Positions 50,501-60,062 of a DNA stretch of 64,000 bases are shown here, one piece after another. The notes under the pieces are model-generated. The model worked only from the letters and a program-made list of their open reading frames with translations. It made no database searches and was not told the DNA's origin. Within the stretch, counting starts at the first letter, position 1. Each line of letters begins with the position of its first letter. The position numbers and the translations under genes were made by a program. The DNA is from Halorhodospira halochloris (GTDB lineage Bacteria > Pseudomonadota > Gammaproteobacteria > Nitrococcales > Halorhodospiraceae): the NCBI RefSeq assembly GCF_002356555.2, contig NZ_AP017372.2:1178001-1242000 (forward strand), in the 5' to 3' direction.

Positions 50501-51311
50501 TGATCTGTTGCTCTTCGCCTTGGCCGCCGGCTTGGGATTGGCGCTGGTCACCGGGCCGTTGGGCAGTTTTGTCGTCTGGCGCCGCATGGCCTATTTCGGC
50601 GATACCCTTGCTCATTCGGCGTTGCTCGGTATAGCTCTGGGGTTTCTCTTTGGTATCGACCTTAACTTCGGCATCCTGGCGGTCTGCACCGCTATGGCAG
50701 TGCTGCTGGTTGTCTTGCGCCAGCGCCAACGCCTGGCTAGTGACACCGTGTTAGGGATACTGGCACATAGCTCCCTGTCGCTGGGGTTGGTGGCGATTGC
50801 CTTCATGGAGGGTTTGCGCGTCGATTTAATGGGCTACCTATTCGGTGACATCCTGGCAGTCGGGGGCAGTGATCTACTGTGGATATACGGCGGCGGGGCG
50901 GTTGTTTTAGGAGGGCTGATAGCTATATGGCGACCCCTTTTAGCCTCTACCCTGCATGAAGAGCTCGCTAAGGTTGAAGGGGTGAGAACGTTGCCGGTAC
51001 AGCTGGCCTTCATGGGGCTCATGGCCTTGACCATAGCCCTGGCGATGCAAATAGTCGGCATCCTGTTGGTGACTTCGTTGCTAATAATACCCGCTGCGAC
51101 GGCGCGAGCCTTCTCAAGAACGCCTGAGCAGATGGCAGTAGTCGCTGCACTGATCGGCTGCTTAGCGGTTATTGGCGGGCTGCTGGCCTCTTTTCATTGG
51201 GATCTGCCGACAGGCCCGAGCATAGTGGTTGCAGCTACGCTGATCTTCGCCTTAGTAACGGCTGTGCGCGGCCCTGGAGCTGCAGGGGGGAGCTTTGCAG
51301 CCAAGAGGTAG
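50490..51311 (+). CDS. znuB: Zinc ABC transporter permease ZnuB
   Basis: 273 residues, ABC-3 family with about eight hydrophobic helices. MAYFGDTLAHSALLGIALGF and LVTSLLIIPAATARAF are diagnostic. Translation is coupled to znuC through the 11-bp overlap. Last gene of the operon; repeat R4 follows. Confidence 0.9.
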   Translation: MIIDDLLLFALAAGLGLALVTGPLGSFVVWRRMAYFGDTLAHSALLGIALGFLFGIDLNFGILAVCTAMAVLLVVLRQRQRLASDTVLGILAHSSLSLGLVAIAFMEGLRVDLMGYLFGDILAVGGSDLLWIYGGGAVVLGGLIAIWRPLLASTLHEELAKVEGVRTLPVQLAFMGLMALTIALAMQIVGILLVTSLLIIPAATARAFSRTPEQMAVVAALIGCLAVIGGLLASFHWDLPTGPSIVVAATLIFALVTAVRGPGAAGGSFAAKR

Positions 51312-51349
51312 CGCCATGGCAGGTCTCTACCCCACTAGAGGGCCTTAAA

Positions 51350-51473
51350 AAAACCTCGAGCCATTAGCTGCCCCGGTATGGAGGTCATGGCGCTAGGGAT
51401 GGCGCCATGAAGCCTCCAAGGATGGATTCACGACGTCATCCACACCGAGGCAGCTAATGGCTCAAGAGGAAAT
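51350..51473. repeat. Fold-back repeat R4
   Basis: Arms CTCGAGCCATTAGCTGCCCC and GAGGCAGCTAATGGCTCAAG (a few mismatches at the inner and outer ends). Core in minus orientation, near-consensus (GGCGCCATGAAGCCTCCAAG, then GATGGATTCACGACGT). Between the convergent znuB and the methyltransferase gene, where it could serve as a bidirectional terminator. Confidence 0.85.
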
Positions 51474-51485
51474 GTGTTGCGATCT

Positions 51486-52250
51486 TTAGCGCCGCGGTCG
51501 CTTGAGTACCCATATCTCCAGCAGAGCCCACTCCTCTCCCGGGTAGTTCTCCTGCTCGAGGGCGGAGAGCTTGCGGTGGCGTGAGGCCATGCTGCCCACA
51601 AACTCCAGCTGTTCCAGGAGCACTCGCTTGGTGGCATCCGCCTTGTCAAGGGCGAAGGGGTTGAGGAAGTTGACTAGCATGTAACCTTCACGCTCGGTCT
51701 GAGCGAACGAATCGATAAGCTTCTGAATCGCCTCTGGCTCCAGGTAGACTAGGGCAGCTGTGGAGATGACGATATCGGCCTGGGCCATAGCCTCATTGAC
51801 GGCGTTCTGTTGCTGCTCGGTGGGGGCGTTGAGATCAGCAGTAATGGTCTGATCAAACAGACCTGCCGACGCGCCGTAGGCCATGGCGTTGGCGGAGATA
51901 TCGATTGCCGTGGTGTGCGCCGGAAAGCGCCGTGAGCCGTTGACTTGTCGGCAGGCCGCCTCGTCGCGCCAGTTCTCGCGGATCTGCTGAAAGTCCATGC
52001 CGTACAAGGTGGCCATGGTGGTATTGCCGAAACAGGCGCACAGGTCGAGGAAATTTAGCTGCTTGCCAGCAGAGGCTTGCTCTTTTGCCCAGGGCAGAAT
52101 CAGCCGATCGAAGGTCTGGCGGTTGAAGTCATCCGAGACATACTCCAAATCATCAAGAATACGCTCTTTGAAGGGAACCGGTGTCTCGGCTACGTAGATG
52201 TCGTCAAAGTGCTGTTTTTTCTCGTCGGTCTTCACGCCCGAGTTGGACAT
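51486..52250 (-). CDS. SAM-dependent methyltransferase-like protein
   Basis: 254 residues. Motif I-like FLDLCACFGNTTMATLYGMD, an acidic DISANAMAYGAS (motif II), and ADIVISTAALVYLEPEAIQK (motif IV region) fit a class I methyltransferase. Motif I is unusual (CACFGN in place of GxGxG), so activity may be different or SAM binding altered. The substrate is unknown. No signal peptide. Alone on the minus strand, convergent with znuB. Confidence 0.6.
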   Translation of the reverse strand: MSNSGVKTDEKKQHFDDIYVAETPVPFKERILDDLEYVSDDFNRQTFDRLILPWAKEQASAGKQLNFLDLCACFGNTTMATLYGMDFQQIRENWRDEAACRQVNGSRRFPAHTTAIDISANAMAYGASAGLFDQTITADLNAPTEQQQNAVNEAMAQADIVISTAALVYLEPEAIQKLIDSFAQTEREGYMLVNFLNPFALDKADATKRVLLEQLEFVGSMASRHRKLSALEQENYPGEEWALLEIWVLKRPRR

Positions 52251-52329
52251 AATTGGCTCCTTTGAAATTTGCTTGTAGTTGGCGCCCTCTGCGCGAGCGC
52301 GGGTGCTAGCCGGGGTATCGGCGCAGAGA

Positions 52330-52758
52330 TCAGCGCCGATAAAGCCGATCGGGCGGGATGAGGGGGTCTTCTATTACCTCCACACTATCACCGCGGATGG
52401 CGTTATAGAAACACGACTCCCTGCCGGTATGGCAGGCCGGTCCTTGTTGATCTACCAAAAGGAGGATGGTGTCGCCGTCACAGTCGAGCCGTAAGTCAAT
52501 CAGCCGTTGTACTTGGTTAGAGGTCTCACCCTTGCGCCAGAGCTTGGCCCGGGAGCGCGAATAGTAACATACTCTGCCTGTAGCGATGGTCTCTTGTAGC
52601 GCTTCACGGTTCATCCAGGCCATCATCAGCACCCGGCCGCTATCGTGCTGTTGCGCAATAGCCGGTAGCAGCCCATCATTGTTAAAGGGCAGGCTATCGA
52701 GGGTCTGTTGCAGTGGTAGACTTTCTCCGGTCTTTGCGGTCTCGTTTGTTTCGATCAT
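52330..52758 (-). CDS. hisI: Phosphoribosyl-AMP cyclohydrolase HisI
   Basis: 142 residues. LLPAIAQQHDSGRVLMMAWM, ATGRVCYYSRSRAKLWRKGE, LDCDGDTILLLVDQQGPACH and the metal Cys in CHTGRESCFY are the HisI blocks. It opens the purine ring in histidine synthesis (step 3). The protein lacks a fused HisE domain. Not near other his genes here. Confidence 0.93.
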   Translation of the reverse strand: MIETNETAKTGESLPLQQTLDSLPFNNDGLLPAIAQQHDSGRVLMMAWMNREALQETIATGRVCYYSRSRAKLWRKGETSNQVQRLIDLRLDCDGDTILLLVDQQGPACHTGRESCFYNAIRGDSVEVIEDPLIPPDRLYRR

Positions 52759-52869
52759 GCGCGGTACTATAAGGGCTGAAAGCAGTTAAAATCTACACCT
52801 AAGCTACATGGTTGCTGAACAGTTAAGTAACTCACCTTGCCTGCTTAGCAAAACCAGCTAGGAGAGAAA

Positions 52870-54405
52870 GTGACCGATATAATCGATTCACTTGAACAGC
52901 ATCGTAAGCTAGTCGAGCGGCTTTGTCGCGGACAGGGGCTTGGTTGGGAGGTCGATGAGGTTAAACGCATTGAGACCCACATCTCTACCGTTTTGCTTGC
53001 CGGTGAGTATGTTCTCAAGCTCAAAAAGCCTGTCAACCTTGGATTTCTTGATTTTTCCACCCTCGAGCGGCGTGGCCACTTCTGTGCTGAGGAGATTCGC
53101 CTTAACTCGCGTCTTGCGCCGCAGATCTACTTGCGTCGGGTAGAGATAACCGGCGACGTAGATGAGCCCGTTATTGAGGGCGACGGTGAGGTTCTTGAGT
53201 ACGCAGTGCTGATGCGCCGTTTCCCTGAGAATGAGCTGATGAATCGGCTGCTGCGGGAGGGGCGTTTGCCGGATAACGCGATAATCGATTTGGCAGAGAC
53301 GGTCGCGCAGTTCCACCGCTCGATACCGCAGGTCGAGACGGATAGTGACTACGGTCAGCCTGAGCGCGTTGCTGAGCCGGTTATGCAGAATTTTCAGCAA
53401 CTGAGCGGGCAGAGTGCCGCCGAGTCGGTGCGTGCCGAGTTACATGCCTTGCGCCGCTGGAGCGAGGCTGAGTTGCGCCGGCTTGAACCGGTGATGCGCG
53501 AGCGGCGCGAGGCAGGCATGATTCGTGAGTGCCACGGCGATCTGCATTTGGGCAATGTGGCTTGGCATGACGAGCAGGTCATCGTCTTCGATGGCATTGA
53601 ATTCGATCCGGCCCTGCGTTGGATCGATACCGTCAGCGAGATTGCCTTCACAGTCATGGATCTTGAATTCCAGGGGGTTAAGCGTCTGCGAAACATCTTT
53701 CTGGATGCTTATTTGCAGCGCACCGGAGACTATCAAGCCCTCAAATTACTACCTTTTTACGCTGTCTACCGGGCGCTGGTGAGGGCCAAGATAAACGGCT
53801 TTGAGGTTGAGCAGGGGGCCGGGTGCGGTGCTCAAGAAGCACTTGAGGAACACGTTCAGCTGGCGCGCAGTTTTACCCGGACGCGTAATCCGGAGCTGGT
53901 TATCACCTTCGGGTTGTCGGGGTCCGGGAAGAGTAGAAGGGCGCGGCGTCTGGTAGAGGAGCGGGGCTTTATTCGTTTGCGTTCCGATGTCGAGCGCAAG
54001 CGGCTGTTTGGGATGGATCCGCTAGATAGTTCCGAGTCAGGTCTGGATGAGGGTTTGTATACCCAAGATGCCAGTGATATGACTTATCAATACCTCTTGG
54101 ACCAAGCGCGCACGGCCCTGCGCGCGGGCTTTTCGGTGGCGGTTGATGCCGCTTTCCTTGCAGCAAAAAGGCGTAAACCTTTTCTCGATTTGGCCGAAGA
54201 GCTAGGTTGCCGGTTCCGCATCTTGCACGTCAGTGCTCGTGAGGAGGTCCTGCGCGAGAGATTGCGCCAACGCATGGCCAAGGGTAAGGATCCGTCCGAG
54301 GCCGGCGAGGCGGTGTTGGATGCTCAACTTAAGAGCGCCGAGCCCCCCACAGGTGAAGAGGCCCCATTCGTTGAGATGATCGACACCGAAGAGCGATTTC
54401 AGTAA
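52870..54405 (+). CDS. Fused aminoglycoside-phosphotransferase-like and AAA kinase protein
   Basis: 511 residues from GTG. The N-terminal 340 residues resemble APH-type kinases (CHGDLHLGNVAW Brenner loop, IVFDGIEFD). The C-terminal part is a P-loop kinase: LVITFGLSGSGKSRRARRLV. Such two-domain proteins are common in proteobacteria; substrate unknown. A GAGAG ribosome site is 4-8 bases upstream. Followed at 17 bp by glutamate-cysteine ligase, so probably co-transcribed. Confidence 0.75.
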   Translation: MTDIIDSLEQHRKLVERLCRGQGLGWEVDEVKRIETHISTVLLAGEYVLKLKKPVNLGFLDFSTLERRGHFCAEEIRLNSRLAPQIYLRRVEITGDVDEPVIEGDGEVLEYAVLMRRFPENELMNRLLREGRLPDNAIIDLAETVAQFHRSIPQVETDSDYGQPERVAEPVMQNFQQLSGQSAAESVRAELHALRRWSEAELRRLEPVMRERREAGMIRECHGDLHLGNVAWHDEQVIVFDGIEFDPALRWIDTVSEIAFTVMDLEFQGVKRLRNIFLDAYLQRTGDYQALKLLPFYAVYRALVRAKINGFEVEQGAGCGAQEALEEHVQLARSFTRTRNPELVITFGLSGSGKSRRARRLVEERGFIRLRSDVERKRLFGMDPLDSSESGLDEGLYTQDASDMTYQYLLDQARTALRAGFSVAVDAAFLAAKRRKPFLDLAEELGCRFRILHVSAREEVLRERLRQRMAKGKDPSEAGEAVLDAQLKSAEPPTGEEAPFVEMIDTEERFQ

Positions 54406-54422
54406 ACCAGTAAAGGGAATAC

Positions 54423-55790
54423 ATGTCTGGAGCACCTAGCTCGTCTACCGAGCCAGTCACCCATATCCATCAGTTAATCGCCTACATTGAGCAAGGAGCC
54501 CGCCCCAAGCACGAGTGGCGCATTGGTACCGAGCATGAGAAGTTCGTCCACCGGCTGGAGGACTTCGGCCCGGTAGATTATGCCGGGGAGAGGGGGATTG
54601 GCGAGTTTTTGATCAGGATGCAGCGCTTCGGTTGGGAGCCGGTCCATGAGGCAGGTAATGTGATCGCCCTCAAGCGCGCTGGAGGGGCCTCTATCAGCCT
54701 AGAGCCGGGCGGGCAGATAGAGCTTTCCGGCGCTCAGTTAGAGTCTCTGCACGATACCTGTTCGGAGGTAGGCAATCATCTCGAGCAGGTCAATGAGGTC
54801 TCGCGCGAGCTGCAGGTGGGCATGCTAGGGTTCGGTTTCCACCCGCATTGGCGCCGCGAGCAGATCCCGTGGATGCCTAAGCAGCGCTACGATGTGATGG
54901 GCCGTTATATGCCGCAGGTCGGCAGCATGGGCCTGGATATGATGCTGCGCACCTGCACGGTGCAGGTCAATCTGGATTTTTCCAGCGAGTCTGACATGGT
55001 CCGCAAGATGCGCGTCGGCATGGCTCTGCAGCCGATTGCTACCGCCTTGTTCGCCAACTCGCCGTTGTGTGAGGGTAAGCCCAACGGCTATTTGAGCTAT
55101 CGCAGTCGTGTTTGGGAGGATACCGATCCGGATCGCTGCGGGATTCTGCCCTTTGTCTTCGAGTCGGGCATGGGCATAGAGCGCTATGTCGAATACGTCC
55201 TCGACGTTCCCATGTACTTTGTCCATCGGGACGGCTTTTATGTCGACTGTGCCGGGGAGTCTTTCCGCGATTTTCTCGCCGGTCGTCTGCCGCAGTTACC
55301 CGGTGAGTATCCGACTCTGGGCGATTGGGATTTGCATTTATCGACCCTCTTCCCGGAAGTGCGGCTAAAGCAGTTTTTGGAGATGCGCGGGGCCGACGGC
55401 GGCGGCTGGCAAGGACTTTGTGCTTTGCCAGCACTGTGGACTGGACTTCTCTACGATAGCGCCGCGCTCAGTGCCGCTGAAGAGCTAATAAGTGACTGGA
55501 GTGGTGAAGAGGTTATGCAGCTACGCCATGAGGTACCCCGAACTGCCCTGCGGACGCAATTTCGCAATACTACGGTCCGGGAGATTGCCCGGGATGTTTT
55601 GGCTATAGCCGATGAGGGGTTGGCCAATCGTAATCGCCTGGATAAACGTGGCCGTGATGAGCGCCGCCATATTGAGCGGCTGTGGCAGACGGTGGATAGT
55701 GGTGTGACGCCGGCTGAGGAGCTGCTTGATGTCTTCCATAACCGTTGGCGAGGGGACATTGAGCCGGTCTATACTGAGTTTGCCTACTGA
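54423..55790 (+). CDS. gshA: Glutamate-cysteine ligase (plant/alphaproteobacterial type)
   Basis: 455 residues. WRIGTEHEKFVHRLEDFGPV, SISLEPGGQIELSGAQLESL, LGFGFHPHWRREQIPWMPKQ-type block with RYDVMGRYMPQVGSMGLDMM and TCTVQVNLDFSSESDM are the class 3 (plant-like) GCS signatures. First step of glutathione synthesis, feasible as a response to oxidative stress in a halophile. Its 3' side carries repeat R5. Confidence 0.9.
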   Translation: MSGAPSSSTEPVTHIHQLIAYIEQGARPKHEWRIGTEHEKFVHRLEDFGPVDYAGERGIGEFLIRMQRFGWEPVHEAGNVIALKRAGGASISLEPGGQIELSGAQLESLHDTCSEVGNHLEQVNEVSRELQVGMLGFGFHPHWRREQIPWMPKQRYDVMGRYMPQVGSMGLDMMLRTCTVQVNLDFSSESDMVRKMRVGMALQPIATALFANSPLCEGKPNGYLSYRSRVWEDTDPDRCGILPFVFESGMGIERYVEYVLDVPMYFVHRDGFYVDCAGESFRDFLAGRLPQLPGEYPTLGDWDLHLSTLFPEVRLKQFLEMRGADGGGWQGLCALPALWTGLLYDSAALSAAEELISDWSGEEVMQLRHEVPRTALRTQFRNTTVREIARDVLAIADEGLANRNRLDKRGRDERRHIERLWQTVDSGVTPAEELLDVFHNRWRGDIEPVYTEFAY

Positions 55791-55844
55791 ACTCGTCGCT
55801 GGAGCTTGCTGATAATCCTGCCGATTAGGCCGTTCTTTCCAACA

Positions 55845-55986
55845 GCCTCAAAAATCCCCCTGCGCCACTTGGTGCCCCCGGCGTGGAGGACGCCGTAAAT
55901 CCATCCCTGGAGGCTTCATGGCGCCATCCTTGGCGCCAAGACCTCCACTCCGGGGGCACCAAGTGGCGCAGGGGGATTTTTGAGGC
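55845..55986. repeat. Fold-back repeat R5
   Basis: Arms GCCTCAAAAATCCCCCTGCG and CGCAGGGGGATTTTTGAGGC are perfect complements, continuing inward through CCACTTGGTGCCCCCGG / CCGGGGGCACCAAGTGG. The core (plus orientation) differs from the R6 core at one base. GC stem plus TTTTT on both outer edges looks like a two-way intrinsic terminator between convergent gshA and the usp gene. Confidence 0.9.
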
Positions 55987-56015
55987 ATCTTGCAGCAGAT
56001 CAGAAGAAGCTCTCC

Positions 56016-56864
56016 TCAAGGTAGTACCAGTAGCGGGATGCGCAGCCGATCCACCAGTAACTCGGCTGCCTCGTAATGGATCAGCTGGCTGCGGCGGCTG
56101 AGGATTAGTTTACCTATACAATCATCTGCGACTATGCCGGCTATCTGCTCGGCATCGATGTCGGTTGTTGAGATCAGTCTTGCCCTTGGGTAGTGATCTA
56201 GGAGCCAGGGGCGCAGCTGCTTATCTATAAGCTCTGAGTCATTTTCCGGCTCAACAACTACCGTCGCTAGAGTCTCATGCTCGCCGAGCATGGCGTGGGC
56301 TAACCGTAACGTCTCGAGGCCAGAGTGGCTAGTAGAATCTGCTTCAATGAGAAGCGCTGCGCGCAGTTGCGTCTGTCTGCCTGCGACCGGCTGCTCCCAG
56401 ACCATTACCGGCCCCGGGGCTTGGCGGGTAACAGCCCGAGCCGTTGAGCCGAGGCGCAGTCCCCGAGTTCGGGCGTAGCCGACCCGGCCGAGGATCAGGA
56501 AGTCATCAGCGCTGATTTTCTGCAGTGTCTCGGGGATGACCCGGCCCCGACTTACATGCAGCTGCCATTTTATCTGGCGGCTGCCCGCGCAGCGGTTAAG
56601 GGCCCTGCGTGCCTCTTCGGCACGGTGGCGCATGCTCTCTTCCAGGGAGTTGCGGTCGATCTTGCGCACAGCACCTGATAGGCCGATTTCACGCGCCCAC
56701 GGGTAAGCGGCGCAGCGCAAGAGATCTTCCTCCTCGATAAATAGGGCAAGTAGCTCAGTCTGCCAGTGACAGGCTATATCAATAGCAGTATTCAACGCTT
56801 CAAGGCTGTTACGGGAGGCATCAATCAGCACAACAACCCGTTTGGGGCTGTACTCATTAACCAT
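56016..56864 (-). CDS. Tandem universal stress protein
   Basis: 282 residues with two UspA-like domains: VVVLIDASRNSLEALNTAID at the start, DFLILGRVGYARTRGLRLGS then TARAVTRQAPGPVMVW, and a second weaker repeat ending LLVDRLRIPLLVLP. The first domain's glycine-rich loop (GRVGYARTRG..GST) is the ATP-binding type. The ATG at 56864 overlaps the lon-like stop, so the two genes are coupled. Confidence 0.8.
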   Translation of the reverse strand: MVNEYSPKRVVVLIDASRNSLEALNTAIDIACHWQTELLALFIEEEDLLRCAAYPWAREIGLSGAVRKIDRNSLEESMRHRAEEARRALNRCAGSRQIKWQLHVSRGRVIPETLQKISADDFLILGRVGYARTRGLRLGSTARAVTRQAPGPVMVWEQPVAGRQTQLRAALLIEADSTSHSGLETLRLAHAMLGEHETLATVVVEPENDSELIDKQLRPWLLDHYPRARLISTTDIDAEQIAGIVADDCIGKLILSRRSQLIHYEAAELLVDRLRIPLLVLP

Positions 56865-59307
56865 TGATTTCCCCCTGGGACTCATCCGGTGAGCTGTTAT
56901 CAGCGCCTAACCTGTTATCACCCTGACTGTTATCATCCGCTCTGGAGCCATGCTGCGCCTGGGCGAATTTCTCCAGTCTTGCTGCTATCCTGGCGTATAG
57001 CGACCCTTCGCTCCAATTGCCTTCGGCATCCTGTTCACCCACCGGGGAGTCGGTCAGTAGATGCACAGCCTCATCGACGTAGTGCAGTGGATAGATATGG
57101 AATTGCCCTGCAGCTACAGCATCTCTGACCCTCTCGGCCAACATCAAATGGGCGACATTGCTCGCCGGCAAGGCGACCCCCTGGGTGCCGGTTAACCCTG
57201 CATCCTGGCAGATATCAAAAAAGCCCTCGATCTTCTCATTCACCCCGCCTACCGCTTGCACTTCGCCGAGTTGGTTAATCGAGCCGGTAAGGGCAATGTC
57301 CTGGCGCAGGGGTAGCTCACCGATAGCGGAGAGCAGGGCGCACAGTTCGGCTACCGAGGCACTGTCGCCATCGACGCCGGAATAGCTCTGCTCGAAGGCT
57401 ATGCTGGCTGACAGGGATAACTCGCTCTCTGGTGCGAAGCGCTTGGCTAAGTAGCGGGAGAGGATCATCACCCCTTTGGAGTGGATATTGCCTCCGAGCT
57501 TGGCCTCACGTTCGATGTCGATCAGCTGCCCTTTGCCGGGCCGGGCGGTAGCTGTTATGCGGGTCGGGCGGCCGAAGCTAAAGTTGCCTAGCTGAAGTAC
57601 AGAAAGCCCGTTAACGCATGCTATCTGCCTGCCATCCGTATTGATTACAAGTGTGCCACGACCGATCATCTGCCGACTGCGATCGCGCAACCTGGCGGCG
57701 CGCCGCTCCTGTGCGGCAAGGGTTTGTTCGATATGGCGGCGCTCAATGATCTGTTCATGATCGCCGGCAGCGTAATTATCGGCCTCCTGGAGTAGATCGG
57801 CTAGATTGCGTCCGCCCGCCTCAAGGCGCAGGCTGTCTTCGGCCATACGGCTGCTGTACTCGATTATCCGCGCTACGGCCTCGTTATTTAGATGGCGCAA
57901 ATCAAGTTGTGCGGCGAATGTGGCAATTAGCCGGGCGTAGAGCCTCTCGGTTTCACTATCCCGCGGTAGATCATCCTCAATGTCGGCCTCGATCTTGAAA
58001 AGATCAGGGAAATCCGGGTCGTAGGCCGAGAGCAGGTAATAGATGATGCGGTCACCGAGTAGAACGACCTTAGTGTCTAGTGGCATCGGTTCGGGCTCAA
58101 GGGTTACCGTACTCCAGAATCCGTGGACCTGTTCAAGCGACTCAATTCGCACCTCACCGGCGAATAGGGCCCGTTTCAAAGATTGCCAGGCATAGGGCTG
58201 AGTCAAGAGTTTTTGGGCATCGATTATCAGGTAGCCGCCATTAGCCTGGTGCAAAGAGCCGGGTCGGATGAGCCTGAAGTCGGTTAACAGTGCCCCTTGA
58301 AAGACGTGATGCTCGGTGCGCCCGACTAGGCGCTGGTGGTTGGGCAGATCCTCGTATACTACCGGAGCCCCTTGGTCCGGTTCGTGGTTGACGATAAGGT
58401 TGCCCCGGTACTGGTTTAGTACCGCTTCCATAGAGTCCTGGTTATCCTGCGGCTTGAATGCCTCGATGTTTTCAATGATGTCATTGCGGATTGCCTCTAG
58501 GTGTTCGGCAGCTACCGGGTTGTCAGCGCCGTAGCGCTGATGAAGCTGCTGAATACGGTGACCGATAGCGAGCAGGGTCATCTCTTCGTTGAGCTTGCGG
58601 GTCTGCTCTTGTACCTCTTTGCGCCACTTCGGCGCCTGTTTTGCTATCTGCTCGAGCTTCTCCTGTAAATATTCGATATTCTTCTGAATTTCCTTGCGCT
58701 CTTGCTCAGGAAGCTGCTGAAACTTGTCCGGTTCGATGACCTCACCGTTTCTCACCGGGGCGATGGTGAACCCGGATGGTGTCTGGAGCAGGGTGGCGTC
58801 GAGCTGTTCGGCCTCTTGTTGGAGTTGCTCAAAGGCTTCGCGCTGGCGGCGGTTGAGTTGCTGTTGGAGCTCATGGAGGCGATTTTGATACTCATCGCTC
58901 TCGAATGTGGCGGGGATGTTGCTGCGCAGCTCATCGATAAGCTCATCCAGGTCAGCGCACCACTTCTCCCCCTCGCCGGCAGGTAGCCGGAGCAGTTTGG
59001 GGTAAGTGGAGTCGTCAAAGTTATTCAGGTAGCACCAGTCCGAGGGGGTTTGCTGTGAGTTGGCACGGGCCTGGATGAGACGCCGAGCCAGATGTAGTTT
59101 GCCACTGCCGTCGGGGCCGAGAACGAATATGTTAAAGCCGTGCCGGGAGATCTGTGTACCCAACTCAAGGGCTTCAAGTGCCCGCTCTTGGCCAGGGGGC
59201 TGTGCTATCGGCTCCAGCTCAGCGGTGGAGTTAAAGCCTAGGTCGGCTGCTGGGCAGATACGGTAAAGCCTATCCAAGGACAGTGGCTGCGGCTTGTGCA
59301 TAGTCAC
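56857..59307 (-). CDS. Lon-like ATP-dependent protease (LonB/YcbZ type)
   Basis: 816 residues. The N-terminal AAA_32 region has a modified Walker A (FVLGPDGSGKLHLARRLI; Lys followed by Leu rather than Ser/Thr). A long coiled-coil insertion follows (about 130-230). Then GALLTDFRLIRPGSLHQANG, and the Lon protease domain with catalytic Ser in DGDSASVAELCALLSAIG and Lys in GGVNEKIEGFFDIC. The C-terminal tail is Asp/Ser-rich. It would degrade misfolded proteins; the coupled universal stress gene fits a stress role. Confidence 0.85.
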   Translation of the reverse strand: MTMHKPQPLSLDRLYRICPAADLGFNSTAELEPIAQPPGQERALEALELGTQISRHGFNIFVLGPDGSGKLHLARRLIQARANSQQTPSDWCYLNNFDDSTYPKLLRLPAGEGEKWCADLDELIDELRSNIPATFESDEYQNRLHELQQQLNRRQREAFEQLQQEAEQLDATLLQTPSGFTIAPVRNGEVIEPDKFQQLPEQERKEIQKNIEYLQEKLEQIAKQAPKWRKEVQEQTRKLNEEMTLLAIGHRIQQLHQRYGADNPVAAEHLEAIRNDIIENIEAFKPQDNQDSMEAVLNQYRGNLIVNHEPDQGAPVVYEDLPNHQRLVGRTEHHVFQGALLTDFRLIRPGSLHQANGGYLIIDAQKLLTQPYAWQSLKRALFAGEVRIESLEQVHGFWSTVTLEPEPMPLDTKVVLLGDRIIYYLLSAYDPDFPDLFKIEADIEDDLPRDSETERLYARLIATFAAQLDLRHLNNEAVARIIEYSSRMAEDSLRLEAGGRNLADLLQEADNYAAGDHEQIIERRHIEQTLAAQERRAARLRDRSRQMIGRGTLVINTDGRQIACVNGLSVLQLGNFSFGRPTRITATARPGKGQLIDIEREAKLGGNIHSKGVMILSRYLAKRFAPESELSLSASIAFEQSYSGVDGDSASVAELCALLSAIGELPLRQDIALTGSINQLGEVQAVGGVNEKIEGFFDICQDAGLTGTQGVALPASNVAHLMLAERVRDAVAAGQFHIYPLHYVDEAVHLLTDSPVGEQDAEGNWSEGSLYARIAARLEKFAQAQHGSRADDNSQGDNRLGADNSSPDESQGEING

Positions 59308-59386
59308 CTTTTTTCAGCAGTGGTTGCCAAGTTAGGAGAAGCCAATACCTTTGGTGCTACAGTGGTGGGATTGGCAGTTTCTCCCC

Positions 59387-60052
59387 CTATATACCCAAGA
59401 GCAAGTAGGCCACGAAGGCCGTTGCCAGTGATACGGTCAGGTTATCTTCACCGTTGCGCGATATGGCTTCAAATAGGGTGGCTATAGTGCCAATCGCGAC
59501 GGCTGGCAAGATCACCGTTGCCAGGCCATAAAACGGTGCCAGCACTATTACGGATAATGCCGTGCTGACCAGGAACATGGTCGCACTACCCTCAAAGCTC
59601 TTGGTGGCCCCGCGGATGTTATAGCGGTGCCGGCCTAGATAGTAGCCGACGAATCCGGCCAGGCCATCGCCCCAAGCCATGATGAGGATGCCGAGGACCG
59701 CAAACACCTCGCCTTCCAGCGGCCAGAGTACCGAGATGAGGATGACGTGGCTGAGCGCATAGTAGAAAAATCCGAGGTTGGTGCGCTTGGTGCCATCGCC
59801 GCTTACCAGGATCTTCAGCCGGGTAAGGCTTAGTATTACGCCGATGGTCACTAATGCCGTGGTGGTGATGGCGAGCCAGACTGGGATCTCAAACCACCAG
59901 GCGATAAGGATGATATGACCACCACCGATATGGGCGATCTTGCGGGCGAACTCCGGTTGGGCGCCGAAGTAGCGGCGCAGCCCTTCGGCGATAGCGATGA
60001 TCGCGGCAATGCCAATGATTGCTAGAGCAGCATGAAATAGGCTTGTAGTCAT
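59387..60052 (-). CDS. Polyprenol/diacylglycerol kinase-like membrane protein (SEC59/DGK1/VTE5 family)
   Basis: 221 residues with about six hydrophobic helices. FARKIAHIGGGHIILIAWWF, TNLGFFYYALSHVILISVLW and MAWGDGLAGFVGYYLGRHRYNIRGATKSFEGS are the CTP-dependent lipid kinase signatures. Members phosphorylate dolichol, phytol or diacylglycerol. In a phototroph a phytol kinase role is possible, but no pigment genes are present in the window. An upstream ATG at 60073 overlaps the porin stop and is an alternative start. Confidence 0.7.
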   Translation of the reverse strand: MTTSLFHAALAIIGIAAIIAIAEGLRRYFGAQPEFARKIAHIGGGHIILIAWWFEIPVWLAITTTALVTIGVILSLTRLKILVSGDGTKRTNLGFFYYALSHVILISVLWPLEGEVFAVLGILIMAWGDGLAGFVGYYLGRHRYNIRGATKSFEGSATMFLVSTALSVIVLAPFYGLATVILPAVAIGTIATLFEAISRNGEDNLTVSLATAFVAYLLLGI

Positions 60053-60062
60053 ATCTGGCGTC